This document shows positions 1-8,982 of a stretch of DNA of 64,000 nucleotides, one piece after another. The DNA is from Thalassobacter stenotrophicus (GTDB taxonomy: Bacteria; Pseudomonadota; Alphaproteobacteria; Rhodobacterales; Rhodobacteraceae). The stretch spans positions 62,001 to 126,000 of the forward strand of contig NZ_CYRX01000010.1 in NCBI RefSeq assembly GCF_001458315.1, given 5' to 3'. Position numbers and translations under genes: made by a program. Position 1 is the first letter of the stretch, and each line of letters begins with the position of its first letter. Under the pieces are notes generated by a model that did not search any database, was not told where the DNA came from, and worked only from the letters and a program-made list of their open reading frames with translations.

Positions 1-224
1 TAGATGATCGACCCTTTGGTAACCTCTCCACGCTCGGAGTGCAGCAGGTTCGAGATCGCCTTAAGGGTAGTGGTCTTGCCAGCCCCGTTGCCCCCCAAAA
101 GTGCTGTGATGCCGCCTTTGGGCACCGTGAGCGAAACGCCCTTCAGCACGAGGATCACGTGGTTGTAGATCACCTCGATGTTGTTGACCTCTAGCAGGGT
201 CTCAACTGGTGATTTGTCCAGCAT
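1..224 (-). CDS. livF: Liv-type ABC transporter ATP-binding protein LivF, N-terminal part only
   Basis: The frame starts with ATG at 224 and runs off the left edge, so only about 74 residues are visible. It shows the N-terminal part of an ABC ATPase: an ELL-type first strand, then Walker A GGNGAGKT at residues 44-51. It is the last visible gene of a minus-strand operon after livK, and livG carries the other ATPase, so the LivF role is inferred from position. It would energise uptake of branched-chain amino acids or another carboxylate at the inner membrane. The Walker A has GGNGAGKT where many relatives have GRNGAGKT or GPNGAGKS, which is unremarkable. Confidence 0.85.
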   Translation of the reverse strand, partial: MLDKSPVETLLEVNNIEVIYNHVILVLKGVSLTVPKGGITALLGGNGAGKTTTLKAISNLLHSERGEVTKGSII

Positions 225-249
225 TGTGGTGTCCTTCCATCCGCAAATT

Positions 250-276
250 GGACGGCGCCAAGTACTAGCGCCGTCC
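250..276. repeat. Perfect inverted repeat between livK and livF
   Basis: A 9-bp perfect stem (GGACGGCGC / GCGCCGTCC) encloses a 9-nt loop, just after the livK stop and before the livF start. There is no T-run after the stem on the minus strand, so it looks like an mRNA-stabilising or attenuating hairpin rather than a full terminator. Confidence 0.6.
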
Positions 277-288
277 GTCACGAGGCCC

Positions 289-1569
289 TTAGAGGCAGCC
301 CGGTGTGATGTTGTTTTCAGCGGCAAACGCGGCGCTGTCTTCTTTGATCAAAGGACCGGTCACGCTGTCATCGGGGGCAATGTAGTCGGTCAAAGCAACC
401 CAAGTTTTGTCGATCGCGTTCCACTGCTGAACGATACCCAAACCGTTACCGCCGTGGTCCTGACAAGAAACCGAGAACTCTGGTCCAATGGCAGCCATGC
501 CCAGCTCTTCCATCCGCGCGTTCGTGATGTTGAGCGTGGCCATACCTTCGCGCATTTGTGCGGCAGTAATGTCCGACACGCCGCTGATTTCCTGAGCGTT
601 TGCAATGGCTTCAGAGGCAAGCATCGCAGCGTACATACCACGAGTGTAGAGCACCGAACCAAGGTTCGAGCCGTCACCTGCAGCGTTGCCAGCATCGTGA
701 ACCAGCGACTTGATCTCACCGAAAACGGGCAGATCGCTAACACGGTTCATGTTCAGAGATTTGTAGCCGTTCGCCGCTTCACCGGCGGGTGTTACGTCAT
801 GCTCGGCACCGGCCCACCAGTTGCCAATGAAGTTCTCCATTGGGAAGTTGATGTTCGCAGCTTCTTGCACCGCGACCTGGTTCATCACGCCCCAACCCCA
901 CATCAGGACGTAGTCCGGACGTTCGCGGCGGATTTGCAGCCATTGGGATTTTTGCTCTTGGCCGGGGTGATCAACGGCAAGCTGCTTCAGCTCAAAACCG
1001 TGCAGTTTGGACAGATCTTCCAGCGTGCGGATCGGCTCTTTGCCGTAGGCCGAGTTGTGGTAGAGCAGCGCGAGCGTTTTGCCCTCAAGCGACCCACCAT
1101 TTTCCTCCAGCAGGTAGTTCACCATCACCGAAGCTGCATCCCAGTAGTTCGCGGGATAGTTGAACACCCAGTTGAACACCTCGCCGTTCGCCGCAGATGT
1201 CCGGCCATAGCCCATTGTGTGCAGTGGGATTTGGTCAACCGTCGCTTTGGGGATCAGCTGGTAGGTGATCCCGGTCGAGAGCGGTTGATAGATCAAAGCC
1301 CCCTCGCCCTTTGTGGACTCATAGCACTCAACGCCTTTTTCGGTGTTGTAACCTGTTTCGCATTCGATCACGCGGATCGGCTCCCCACCGATACCGCCGT
1401 CACGTGCGTTCAGCAGGTTAAAGTAATCCTGATAGCCGTCGGAAAACGGTGTGCCGCCCGCTGCATAAGGACCTGTACGATAGCTAAGGTCGGGAATGAC
1501 CAGATCCGCCAGTGCGGGCCCTGCGGCCAATGTCCCTGCCACAGCAGCAGCAATAAGTTTACATTTCAT
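289..1569 (-). CDS. Liv-type ABC transporter periplasmic substrate-binding protein
   Basis: This 426-residue protein begins with a signal peptide (MKCKLIAAAVAG, cleavage likely after ALA near residue 21) and has the periplasmic binding protein type I fold expected of LivK-like receptors (DGYQDYFNLLNARDGGIGG near residues 44-62). It should capture the substrate in the periplasm and deliver it to LivH/LivM. A strong GGGAGG site lies about 11 nt before the ATG. It is flanked by hairpins on both sides, a usual arrangement for keeping the binding protein more abundant than the membrane parts. Because the operon opens with an acyl-CoA ligase, the ligand may be an aromatic or aliphatic acid rather than an amino acid; the sequence alone does not tell. 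Confidence 0.9.
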   Translation of the reverse strand: MKCKLIAAAVAGTLAAGPALADLVIPDLSYRTGPYAAGGTPFSDGYQDYFNLLNARDGGIGGEPIRVIECETGYNTEKGVECYESTKGEGALIYQPLSTGITYQLIPKATVDQIPLHTMGYGRTSAANGEVFNWVFNYPANYWDAASVMVNYLLEENGGSLEGKTLALLYHNSAYGKEPIRTLEDLSKLHGFELKQLAVDHPGQEQKSQWLQIRRERPDYVLMWGWGVMNQVAVQEAANINFPMENFIGNWWAGAEHDVTPAGEAANGYKSLNMNRVSDLPVFGEIKSLVHDAGNAAGDGSNLGSVLYTRGMYAAMLASEAIANAQEISGVSDITAAQMREGMATLNITNARMEELGMAAIGPEFSVSCQDHGGNGLGIVQQWNAIDKTWVALTDYIAPDDSVTGPLIKEDSAAFAAENNITPGCL

Positions 1570-1612
1570 CAGATGATACCTCCCAGTTTCAATTGTCTGA
1601 CATTTGGATTAC

Positions 1613-1629
1613 CCCCGGTTGATCCGGGG
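1613..1629. repeat. Hairpin between livM and livK
   Basis: A 6-bp CCCCGG/CCGGGG stem with loop TTGAT lies in the 67-nt gap between livM and livK. On the plus strand it is followed by TTTTGT, but the genes run on minus, where no T-run follows, so a role in mRNA processing is more likely than termination. Confidence 0.4.
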
Positions 1630-1636
1630 TTTTGTA

Positions 1637-2713
1637 TTAGTAAGGGAAAGGCCAGCGCCGGAGTTTTTCCTTTGCCAAGCCCCAGATATGGGCAAGCCCA
1701 TGGGGTTCTTTGATCAAGAAGAACATGATCAACGCACCCACAATGACGAGCTGGAAGTGCGCAACCAAATCGGTGGGCCAGCCCAGCCAATCGACGCCCA
1801 CAATCTTGAGAGCAACGGGCAGCAGCACAAGGAACGCAGCCCCGGCAAAGCTGCCAAAGATCGAACCCAAGCCGCCGATGATAATCATGAACAAGACGAG
1901 GAATGACTTTTGGATACCAAAGGCCTCTCCCACCTCAACCGCGCCCAGATACACCGCGAAGAACAACGCCCCAGCGATGCCCACAAAGAAGGAGCTTACT
2001 GCAAAAGCCGACAGTTTTGCGCGCAGCGGGTTCACACCGATGATCTCAGCCGCGATGTCCATATCGCGGATGGCCATCCATGACCGGCCCACGGATCCAC
2101 GGGTCAAATTGCGAGCGATCAGCGCGCACAATGTTACAAAGAACAGGCACACCAAGTACTGCGCCCACGCGGGTGATGCGGGCCCAGTCACGGCAAACCC
2201 AGCCACCAACCGTTCGGGAGCGTTAATCTGGCCCGAGGCGGAATAGTTGTAGAACCAGCTAACTTTGTTGAACAACCACACAAGGAAAAACTGCGCTGCC
2301 AGCGTGGCAACCGCGAGGTAGAACCCCTTGATCCGTAGGGAAGGCAGGCCAAACGCCGTACCCACGGCTGCGGTGATCCCGCCCGATAACAGGATATGGA
2401 TCAGGATGTTAACGTCTGGAAAGGACGTCATCAATTTGTAGCAGGCATATGCACCCACTGCCATGAAACCGCCTGTGCCCAGCGATACCTGCCCGCAGTA
2501 TCCGGTCAGGATGTTCAGTCCGATCGCTGCAATCGCATAGATCAGGAATGGCACCAGCAGCGCACTCGCCCAGTAGTCGGTGATGACGAAGGGAATGACG
2601 CCCCATGCCACCATCATGGTCACCCAAAACCCGACCTTATCAAGCTTGAGCGGAAAGGTCTGGCTGTCGGCCACGTAGGATGTTTTGAAGTCTCCGGCTT
2701 CGCGATAAAACAT
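1637..2713 (-). CDS. livM: Liv-type ABC transporter permease LivM
   Basis: This 358-residue protein has many hydrophobic segments and the LivM signature region after the first membrane spans (a GLNILTGYCGQVSLG stretch near residues 64-78, then GAYACY). It forms the inner-membrane channel together with LivH. An AGGAGG site sits just before the ATG. The stretch IRDMDIAAEIIGVNPLRAKLSAF is the cytoplasmic loop that contacts the ATPases in this family. It lies 9 nt after livH on the same strand, so the two are co-transcribed. The long N-terminal tail of about 30 residues is common in LivM. Confidence 0.92.
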   Translation of the reverse strand: MFYREAGDFKTSYVADSQTFPLKLDKVGFWVTMMVAWGVIPFVITDYWASALLVPFLIYAIAAIGLNILTGYCGQVSLGTGGFMAVGAYACYKLMTSFPDVNILIHILLSGGITAAVGTAFGLPSLRIKGFYLAVATLAAQFFLVWLFNKVSWFYNYSASGQINAPERLVAGFAVTGPASPAWAQYLVCLFFVTLCALIARNLTRGSVGRSWMAIRDMDIAAEIIGVNPLRAKLSAFAVSSFFVGIAGALFFAVYLGAVEVGEAFGIQKSFLVLFMIIIGGLGSIFGSFAGAAFLVLLPVALKIVGVDWLGWPTDLVAHFQLVIVGALIMFFLIKEPHGLAHIWGLAKEKLRRWPFPY

Positions 2714-2722
2714 GCTCGCCTC

Positions 2723-3727
2723 CTATACGCGTTCGATGATTTTTTCGCCAAACAGGCCTTGGGGCCGGAAGACGAGGAAGATGAGGGCCAGCACGTAGGC
2801 GAACCAGTTTTCAGTGGCACCACCAAGGAACGGCGCACCAATGAGGTATTCGAACAGCTTTTCGCCCACCCCGATGATTAACCCGCCGACAATCGCCCCA
2901 GGGATGGAGGTAAACCCCCCCAACATCAGCACCGGCAGCGCCTTGAGGGCGATCAGAGACAGTGAGAATTGTACGCCTGATTTCGCACCCCACATGATGC
3001 CAGCGACCAGCGCAACAAGCCCTGCAAGCGACCAAACAAGTATCCAAATGTAGTTAAGCGAAATACCGACTGACAAAGCGGCTTGGTGGTCATCTGCCAC
3101 GGCGCGCATTGCGCGACCCTGCTTGGTGTACTGGCTGAACATCACCAGACTGATCACGAGTATTGCCGCCACGAGGGTCGCAACCATGTCCAGCTTGTCG
3201 ATGAAGAAGCCGTAGAAATCATCACCACCAAGACCGGCTGTGATATCCTCAACCCAGCGCGAGCCACCTTGGGGCAAGCCCACATCAAGTTTTTTGATGT
3301 CGGACCCCCACATCAGATCGCCCATCCCCTCAAGGAAGTAGGCCAACCCAATTGTTGCCATGAACAAGATGATCGGTTCTTGGCCCACAAGGTGCCGGAA
3401 CACGAATTTTTGCACCATCCACGCGAAGCAAACCATCACAACAAGCGTCAGTGCGATGGCCCCGAGGGCCGGCACATTCCATCCAAAGTTATGAATATGC
3501 GTCCCGAAGGTTGCGTTGATCAAATGGGCGAAGGGCACCTGGCCCGACATGATCCCGGTCAGCGTCAGCGCGCCGAACAGAGCCATAACCCCTTGGGCAT
3601 AATTGAAAATCCCCGAAGCCTTGTAGATCAAAACAAAGCCCAGTGCGACAAGCGCGTAGAGAACCCCGGCCATTAGGCCGTTGATCAAGACCTCAATGCC
3701 ATAGAGAAAATCAGCTGACATTAGCAT
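2723..3727 (-). CDS. livH: Liv-type ABC transporter permease LivH
   Basis: This 334-residue integral membrane protein carries the LivH landmarks: an N-terminal GLMAGVLYALVALGFVLIYK segment, the FNYAQG motif near residues 41-46, and the coupling loop MRAVADDHQAALSVGIS. It pairs with LivM as the substrate channel. Two start codons are possible, ATG 3727 and ATG 3721; a G-rich site fits either. The gene follows livG by 27 nt and precedes livM by 9 nt. Its C-terminal end LVFRPQGLFGEK is typical of the family. Confidence 0.92.
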   Translation of the reverse strand: MLMSADFLYGIEVLINGLMAGVLYALVALGFVLIYKASGIFNYAQGVMALFGALTLTGIMSGQVPFAHLINATFGTHIHNFGWNVPALGAIALTLVVMVCFAWMVQKFVFRHLVGQEPIILFMATIGLAYFLEGMGDLMWGSDIKKLDVGLPQGGSRWVEDITAGLGGDDFYGFFIDKLDMVATLVAAILVISLVMFSQYTKQGRAMRAVADDHQAALSVGISLNYIWILVWSLAGLVALVAGIMWGAKSGVQFSLSLIALKALPVLMLGGFTSIPGAIVGGLIIGVGEKLFEYLIGAPFLGGATENWFAYVLALIFLVFRPQGLFGEKIIERV

Positions 3728-3754
3728 AGCCCCCCGGTTTTCACGTCCATCAGA

Positions 3755-4591
3755 TTAGTCATGGCTCACCCCCAGATAGGCGTCGATCACGGCCTCATTG
3801 TTGCGCACCTCTTCGGGCGTGCCGTCCCCAATTTTGCGGCCATAGTCCATCACGACCACCCGGTCCGAAAGATCCATCACCACGCCCATATCGTGTTCGA
3901 TCAACGCGATTGTGGTGCCAAATTCGTCATTTACATCCAGAATAAAGCGGCTCATGTCCTCTTTTTCCTCGACGTTCATGCCGGCCATCGGCTCATCCAG
4001 CAGCAGCAAGTGCGGCTCTGCAGCTAAGGCGCGCGCAAGTTCAACGCGTTTTTTCAAGCCGTAGGGCAAGCGACCGACAGGCGTTTTGCGGATCGATTGA
4101 ATCTCAAGAAAGTCGATGATCCGCTCAACTGCAGCACGATTTTCGACCTCTTCGGTCTGGGCCTTGCCCCACCAAAGCGCCTGCGAGAACAATCCAGATG
4201 ACATTTGACGAAGCCGTCCGGTCATCACGTTATCGAGGACGGACATGCCCTCAAACAGTGCAATGTTCTGAAACGTCCGCGCGATCCCTTGGCGCGCAAC
4301 CTGATAGGGTTTGGTCGGCGGGCGCTTTGCACCGTTGAACCAAACTTCACCTTCCTGCGGCACATAAAAGCCCGAGATCACGTTCAGCATCGACGATTTA
4401 CCGGCCCCATTCGGCCCGATGATGGCGCGGATTTCGCCCTCACGGATATCGAATGAGATATCCTTAATCGCCTCAACCCCACCAAAGCGAAGGGTGATGT
4501 TGCGCAGGTCCATCATGACGCCGCCGATCTGGCGACCGTCTGCTGTCACGTAGCCATCGCTTGGGGCAAGTGTTTGATTTTCAAGCATCAT
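3755..4591 (-). CDS. livG: Liv-type ABC transporter ATP-binding protein LivG
   Basis: This 278-residue ABC ATPase has Walker A GPNGAGKS at residues 59-66, a family-typical Q-loop region (GIARTFQNIALF), a divergent signature (LPYGLKKRVELARAL in place of LSGGQ), Walker B LLLLDEPMAGM, and the H-loop IALIEHDMGVVMDLSDRVVVMDYG. These are LivG hallmarks. It has about 25 extra residues before the ATPase fold, and an internal ATG at residue 26 or 27 could be the true start. The annotated ATG overlaps the acyl-CoA ligase stop by 4 nt (ATGA), which points to coupled translation. Confidence 0.92.
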   Translation of the reverse strand: MMLENQTLAPSDGYVTADGRQIGGVMMDLRNITLRFGGVEAIKDISFDIREGEIRAIIGPNGAGKSSMLNVISGFYVPQEGEVWFNGAKRPPTKPYQVARQGIARTFQNIALFEGMSVLDNVMTGRLRQMSSGLFSQALWWGKAQTEEVENRAAVERIIDFLEIQSIRKTPVGRLPYGLKKRVELARALAAEPHLLLLDEPMAGMNVEEKEDMSRFILDVNDEFGTTIALIEHDMGVVMDLSDRVVVMDYGRKIGDGTPEEVRNNEAVIDAYLGVSHD

Positions 4592-6549
4592 GCGACAGCC
4601 TCCAGCTTGGGAAAGACGTCCCCGTCACGGATCGAAAGCGTTGCGCGGATCGTGCCCTTACGCCCGTCTTCGTAGGTGACTTCTGTCTCGGTCGTGACCT
4701 CAGGCGCGTCGCTATAAAGCGCCTCGATCAGGTCATTGAACTTTTCTGCGATCACGGCGCGACGGACCTTTTTGGTGCGCGTCAGCTCGCCATCATCTGC
4801 GTCCAGCTCTTTGTGTAGCACGAGAAAACGGTGGATTTGACACCCCGACAGCATCTCATCTTGCGCGACACTGGCGTTGACTGCATTCACGTGTCCTTCA
4901 ATCATCTCAAGCACTTGCGGGTGCTGAGACAGCTCTTGGTAGGACGAGTACGCAATGTTGTTGCGCTCTGCCCAGTTACCAACAGCCGTGAGATCGATGT
5001 TAATGAAAGCACAGCATCGGTCCCGCCCGGCGCCGAACACCACGGCCTCTAACACGTTGGGATAAAACTTAAGTTTGTTCTCAACGTATTTGGGCGCAAA
5101 CATCGACCCATCCGACATTCGCGCCACATCCTTGATCCGGTCAATGATGCGCAGATGGCCGGTGGCCTCCTCAATGAAACCCGCATCGCCCGTCGCAACC
5201 CAACCTTCGGCATCTTTGGTGGAGGCCGTGCTTTCAGGGTTTTTGAAGTAAGATTGGAACGTGCCCGGGGAACGGTAATAAACCTCGCCGCTTTCGGCGA
5301 TCTTGATTTCAACCCCCGGGCTAGGAACGCCCACAGTGTCCGAGCGGACCTGGCCATCGGGCTGCTGTGTGATGAACACAGTCGCCTCTGTCTGACCGTA
5401 CAGCTGCTTGAGGTTAATCCCAAGAGACCGATAAAAATCAAACAGTTCCGGGCCAATCGCCTCACCGGCGGTGTAGCCCACACGGATGCGGCTCATACCG
5501 AGGGTGTTTTTCAACGGCCCGTACACCATCACGTTCCCGAGCGCATATTTCAGACGATCCCACAAGCCAACAGAGGCCCCGTCCAAAATGGCAGGCCCAA
5601 CACGGCGAGCGTGATCCATAAACATATGGAACATCCAGCGTTTGAAGCGACTGGCGTCCTCCATCCGGATCATCACCTGAGTCAGATGGCTTTCAAAAAT
5701 CGCTGGCGGCGCGAAGAAGTAGGTCGGCCCGATTTCGCGCAAGTCGCTTTGCATCGTTGCCGCACTTTCGGGGCAATTCACGCAAAACCCTGTCCAATAC
5801 GCCTGCCCGATCGAGAAGATGAAATCCCCAACCCACGCCATCGGCAGATAGGCCAGAACCTCTTCGCCGGGTCCGAGTGTATCAAAATTAGATGAGTTTT
5901 GCGCCGTCTCAATGACGTTGCGGTTGCTCAAAACAACGCCCTTCGGCTTGCCCGTCGTCCCCGACGTATAGAGCATCACGCAAGTATCATCCGACCCAAG
6001 ACCATCGCGCCGGGATTGCATGGTTTTAACCATTTCATCCGATGCATTACGACCCTGCGCCTGAACATCTGACAGGCTCGTCATAGCGGTATGGTCATAT
6101 TTCCGAAGACCACGTTTATCAAAGTAAACGATGTGCTCGATGACTGTGGTGGCGCCTTTGACTTCCAGCACCTTGTCCACCTGCTCCTGATCGCCCGCGA
6201 TCACAAAGCGTGCGCCGCAATGCTCCAACACATAGGTCATCTCTTCGACCACCGCGTCTTGATACAAGGGTACGGGAACAGCCCCGACGCATTGCACCGC
6301 GACCATCGACCAATACAGCGCTGGGCGATTGCGCCCGATGATCGCGACGTGATCCCCCGGTGCCACGCCAAGCGACAGCAACCCGAGCGCTAACGCCTCA
6401 ATTTCAGACGCAGTTTCCGACCACGTCCAACTTTGCCAAATTCCAAATTCTTTCTCTCGATACGCTGGGCGATCCCCGAACTGGGCCGCGTTGCGCGCCA
6501 GTAGATGGGGTATGCTCACGCCTTGAGATGCGTCTTGCGCAGACGTCAT
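4588..6549 (-). CDS. Long-chain/aryl acyl-CoA synthetase (AMP-binding family)
   Basis: This 653-residue adenylate-forming enzyme activates a carboxylic acid to its CoA thioester with ATP. The P-loop MLYTSGTTGKPKG lies near residues 191-203, the A5-type motif YGQTEATVF follows, and ATGDAGF with DRIKDVARMSDG near the C-terminus are the hinge and C-domain motifs of long-chain type ligases. I chose ATG 6549 because GGGAGGAG lies about 8 nt upstream; a GTG at 6570 would start inside that ribosome site. It is the first gene of the liv-type operon. Ligase next to a Liv transporter is seen for uptake of fatty, aromatic or phenylpropanoid acids, so transport and activation are probably coupled. The substrate is unknown. 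Confidence 0.9.
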   Translation of the reverse strand: MTSAQDASQGVSIPHLLARNAAQFGDRPAYREKEFGIWQSWTWSETASEIEALALGLLSLGVAPGDHVAIIGRNRPALYWSMVAVQCVGAVPVPLYQDAVVEEMTYVLEHCGARFVIAGDQEQVDKVLEVKGATTVIEHIVYFDKRGLRKYDHTAMTSLSDVQAQGRNASDEMVKTMQSRRDGLGSDDTCVMLYTSGTTGKPKGVVLSNRNVIETAQNSSNFDTLGPGEEVLAYLPMAWVGDFIFSIGQAYWTGFCVNCPESAATMQSDLREIGPTYFFAPPAIFESHLTQVMIRMEDASRFKRWMFHMFMDHARRVGPAILDGASVGLWDRLKYALGNVMVYGPLKNTLGMSRIRVGYTAGEAIGPELFDFYRSLGINLKQLYGQTEATVFITQQPDGQVRSDTVGVPSPGVEIKIAESGEVYYRSPGTFQSYFKNPESTASTKDAEGWVATGDAGFIEEATGHLRIIDRIKDVARMSDGSMFAPKYVENKLKFYPNVLEAVVFGAGRDRCCAFINIDLTAVGNWAERNNIAYSSYQELSQHPQVLEMIEGHVNAVNASVAQDEMLSGCQIHRFLVLHKELDADDGELTRTKKVRRAVIAEKFNDLIEALYSDAPEVTTETEVTYEDGRKGTIRATLSIRDGDVFPKLEAVA

Positions 6550-6837
6550 AATCGTTTCTCCTCCCGTCACGCGCGGTCATTGAGCGCCGCGTTTCGTGTG
6601 TTGGAGTCACAGTCTTGACGGGATTTTTCCGAATTCCAATACCCTTTTTGAATGTATTTTGAAAAATATTTAACATGCTGTTTGTAAATATAATTTAGGA
6701 AATTTCATGCCCACTTAACTTAACGTAAAGGTCAGCTAACGCAAAGGACAAGAAACCGTGTACGAGAGCGGACCGTACTGCCTACTCCCGACGATCTGCA
6801 CTGATCGGGTTCCATCGGATCGTCGCCGAAGCTAGGG
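6550..6837. promoter_or_regulatory. Upstream region of the ligase-liv operon and 3' end of kynU
   Basis: This 288-nt gap holds no convincing gene. An AT-rich block around 6640-6700 is the likely place for the promoter of the ligase-liv operon, though I cannot assign -35 and -10 boxes. An 8-bp inverted repeat (CGACGATC at 6789-6796, GATCGTCG at 6818-6825) lies shortly after the kynU stop and may help end that transcript; it lacks a T-run. Confidence 0.4.
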
Positions 6838-8022
6838 TTATGTCACTCGCTTAGTTGCCCGATATTCCGGCGTATCCCACAGCCTGTTTTCAAGAATACC
6901 ACAGAGCCGATCAACCGCCGAGGAGACATCATTTTCATCGATGTAAAGCGGGGTAAAGCCAAACCGCATGATGTTCGGAGCACGGTAATCACCTATCACA
7001 TCATGCGCAATTAACGCCTGCATGACAGCGTAGCCTTCAGGGTGGGTGAACGACACCTGAGAGCCACGCAACGCCCCCTCACGCGGACTGACCAGGGTCG
7101 GTTCTGGGCAACGTGTCTCAATCTGATGGATAAAAACGTCGCTTAGGCGAAGGCTGGCTGCACGAATGTCGTCCATTTCGATGCCATCCCAAATGCGTAA
7201 AGCGTCCTCTAGGGCGGTCAATTGCATCACAGGTGGGGTGCCGACGCGCATTCTTTCAATCCCGGGGGCGGGTCGATAGCTCGGCTCAAACGCGAAGGGC
7301 GCGTCATGCCCAAGCCATCCGCACAGCACGGGATCAAGTGTGTCGATCAGGTCAGGACGCACGTAAATAAACGCCGGCGCACCCGGACCACCGTTGAGAT
7401 ATTTATAGGTGCAGCCAACAGCGAACTCACATTGAACGGCGTGCAAATCCACCGGCACGGCCCCCGCGCTATGCGCGAGATCCCAGACCATCACGGCTCC
7501 CGCAGCATGTGCCGCTTGCGTAATCGCGGCCATGTCGTGCATCCGCCCCGTGCGGTAATCGACCTGGGTCAGCATCACCACCGCGACCTCATCCGTGATG
7601 GCGGCCTGAATATCCTCGGGCGGCACGACGCGCAATTCATAGTCGCCAGCCCGCGACCGCAGCAGCCCTTCAGCCATGTACAAATCAGTCGGAAAATTTC
7701 CGCTATCCGATAGAACAACATGCCGATCAGGGCGTAAATCCAACGCGGAAGAAAGCGCTTGGAAGACTTTGATCGAGAGTGTGTCTCCCATAGGCACACT
7801 CCCCTCAGGCGCGCCGATCAAACGGCCCACCATGTTGCCCACCCGGGTGGGCTGCCCCATCCAATCGTCCTCGTTCCACCCCTTGATCAAGTGATCCCCC
7901 CACTGCTGCGTAAGCATGTTTGCTACGGCATCAGGGGTCGATTTGGGCAATGGTCCAAGCGAGTTTCCGTCGAGGTAAATCATCCCCTCAGGCAGGTGAA
8001 AGCGGTCTTTCATTGGCAACAT
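6838..8022 (-). CDS. kynU: Kynureninase
   Basis: This 394-residue PLP enzyme hydrolyses L-kynurenine to anthranilate and alanine in tryptophan breakdown. The N-terminal IYLDGNSLGPLP motif (residues 15-26) and the PLP-lysine motif TYKYLNGGPG (Lys near residue 207) are diagnostic, and the length fits the family. AGGAGA about 8 nt before ATG 8022 supports the start. It follows the formamidase-like hydrolase by 21 nt on the same strand, so the two catalyse consecutive steps from N-formylkynurenine. Tryptophan dioxygenase (kynA) is not in the window. Confidence 0.95.
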   Translation of the reverse strand: MLPMKDRFHLPEGMIYLDGNSLGPLPKSTPDAVANMLTQQWGDHLIKGWNEDDWMGQPTRVGNMVGRLIGAPEGSVPMGDTLSIKVFQALSSALDLRPDRHVVLSDSGNFPTDLYMAEGLLRSRAGDYELRVVPPEDIQAAITDEVAVVMLTQVDYRTGRMHDMAAITQAAHAAGAVMVWDLAHSAGAVPVDLHAVQCEFAVGCTYKYLNGGPGAPAFIYVRPDLIDTLDPVLCGWLGHDAPFAFEPSYRPAPGIERMRVGTPPVMQLTALEDALRIWDGIEMDDIRAASLRLSDVFIHQIETRCPEPTLVSPREGALRGSQVSFTHPEGYAVMQALIAHDVIGDYRAPNIMRFGFTPLYIDENDVSSAVDRLCGILENRLWDTPEYRATKRVT

Positions 8023-8043
8023 GGGGATGTCTCCTGTAGAAGG

Positions 8044-8853
8044 CTACGCGGCAAGGATTTCGTTCAAAAGGGCGGACTTAGGGTCCGTTAACGCTTCGAT
8101 AACGCTGAAGTGGTTGTGCCCGGGTTCAACAACGCACGTCGTCTGCGCCTCCAGCCCTGACCACATGGTATGCAGTGCCTCCGCCTGCCGGATGAATTCG
8201 GGCCGTTCATCGCCACCAACCCAAGCAGTTACCGACGCACCGGACCGTGGCATACACAGAGCCGCGCTCTCAGCCGTTGCCTCATCCATGTCTAGGTTCA
8301 AGCTCGCGTTCAGCTTGGTCCAGCGGAGGGGACGCAAATCGTGTAAGCCGCTGATTGAGACTGTATGCTCAATTCGATCCTGTACCTCTTGGGGCAAAGC
8401 GCTATCGGCGCAAACCATCCGGCTAACGAGGTGTCCACCCGCCGAATGCCCGGCCAATCGAATGGGACCAGAAACCGCCTCTGTGGCACACACAATTGCT
8501 GCTCCGATCTCGGCCGTCATCTGACCAACTCGGGCCTCGGGCGCGAGTGTATAGCTTGGGATGGCAACGGCCCATCCACGCTCAAGCGCGCCTTTGGCGA
8601 GATGGGTCCAGTAGCTTCGGTCAAACTTCATCCAATAACCGCCATGAACAAAAACCATTAGCCCTTCGGGCGGATGGGTGGGCCGTAGGATGTCCAATTC
8701 ACACCGCGGAGCCGCGCCATAGCGCAACGTTTCAATGGCGACGCCACTGGCGCGAAATGCCTCTGCCTCAGCGGCCCACTGCGCAGGCAGCGCTTCCGCC
8801 CCGGGCACGTAGGGCATGTTCGCATAGGCGTCATCCCAGTCGATTGCTGTCAT
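8044..8853 (-). CDS. Alpha/beta hydrolase, probable kynurenine formamidase (AFMID type)
   Basis: This 269-residue alpha/beta hydrolase has the HGGYW oxyanion motif found in animal and yeast kynurenine formamidases, the nucleophile elbow GHSAGGH, and a C-terminal GHNHFSV that supplies the catalytic histidine. It is not related to the metal-dependent bacterial KynB. The reaction would be N-formylkynurenine to kynurenine and formate. The start at ATG 8853 is preceded by GGAGG at 5-6 nt; an upstream GTG would put the ribosome site inside the gene. Position directly before kynU makes the role likely, but related carboxylesterases share the motifs. Confidence 0.82.
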   Translation of the reverse strand: MTAIDWDDAYANMPYVPGAEALPAQWAAEAEAFRASGVAIETLRYGAAPRCELDILRPTHPPEGLMVFVHGGYWMKFDRSYWTHLAKGALERGWAVAIPSYTLAPEARVGQMTAEIGAAIVCATEAVSGPIRLAGHSAGGHLVSRMVCADSALPQEVQDRIEHTVSISGLHDLRPLRWTKLNASLNLDMDEATAESAALCMPRSGASVTAWVGGDERPEFIRQAEALHTMWSGLEAQTTCVVEPGHNHFSVIEALTDPKSALLNEILAA

Positions 8854-8982
8854 TCTAGCCTCCACTTTGAAGGATAAACCATGGCGGCGCCCCGAAGGCG
8901 CTGCAACCCGAATTCCTGATCCTCTTCAGGACATGTTTACCTATGTAAAATCCCAGAATGAAACAGAGACTCTATCACCGCC
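8854..8982. other. 129-nt gap between the dehalogenase fusion and the formamidase
   Basis: No gene is visible. There are two short inverted repeats (GCGCC...GGCGC near 8888-8902 and CCTGA...TCAGG near 8917-8932) without T-runs. The gap is short enough for read-through from the dehalogenase gene, but a separate promoter for the kynurenine genes is equally possible. Confidence 0.35.

Noticed and set aside
178-1713. A 511-codon open frame on the plus strand opposite the Liv-type binding-protein gene
   Set aside because: It is antisense to a clear signal-peptide-bearing binding protein, has no family motifs and covers the livF start; a high-GC shadow frame.
8044-8853. Calling the hydrolase KynB
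   Set aside because: Bacterial KynB is a metal-dependent cyclase-like enzyme; this is a serine alpha/beta hydrolase with HGGYW and GHSAGGH, closer to AFMID-type formamidases.
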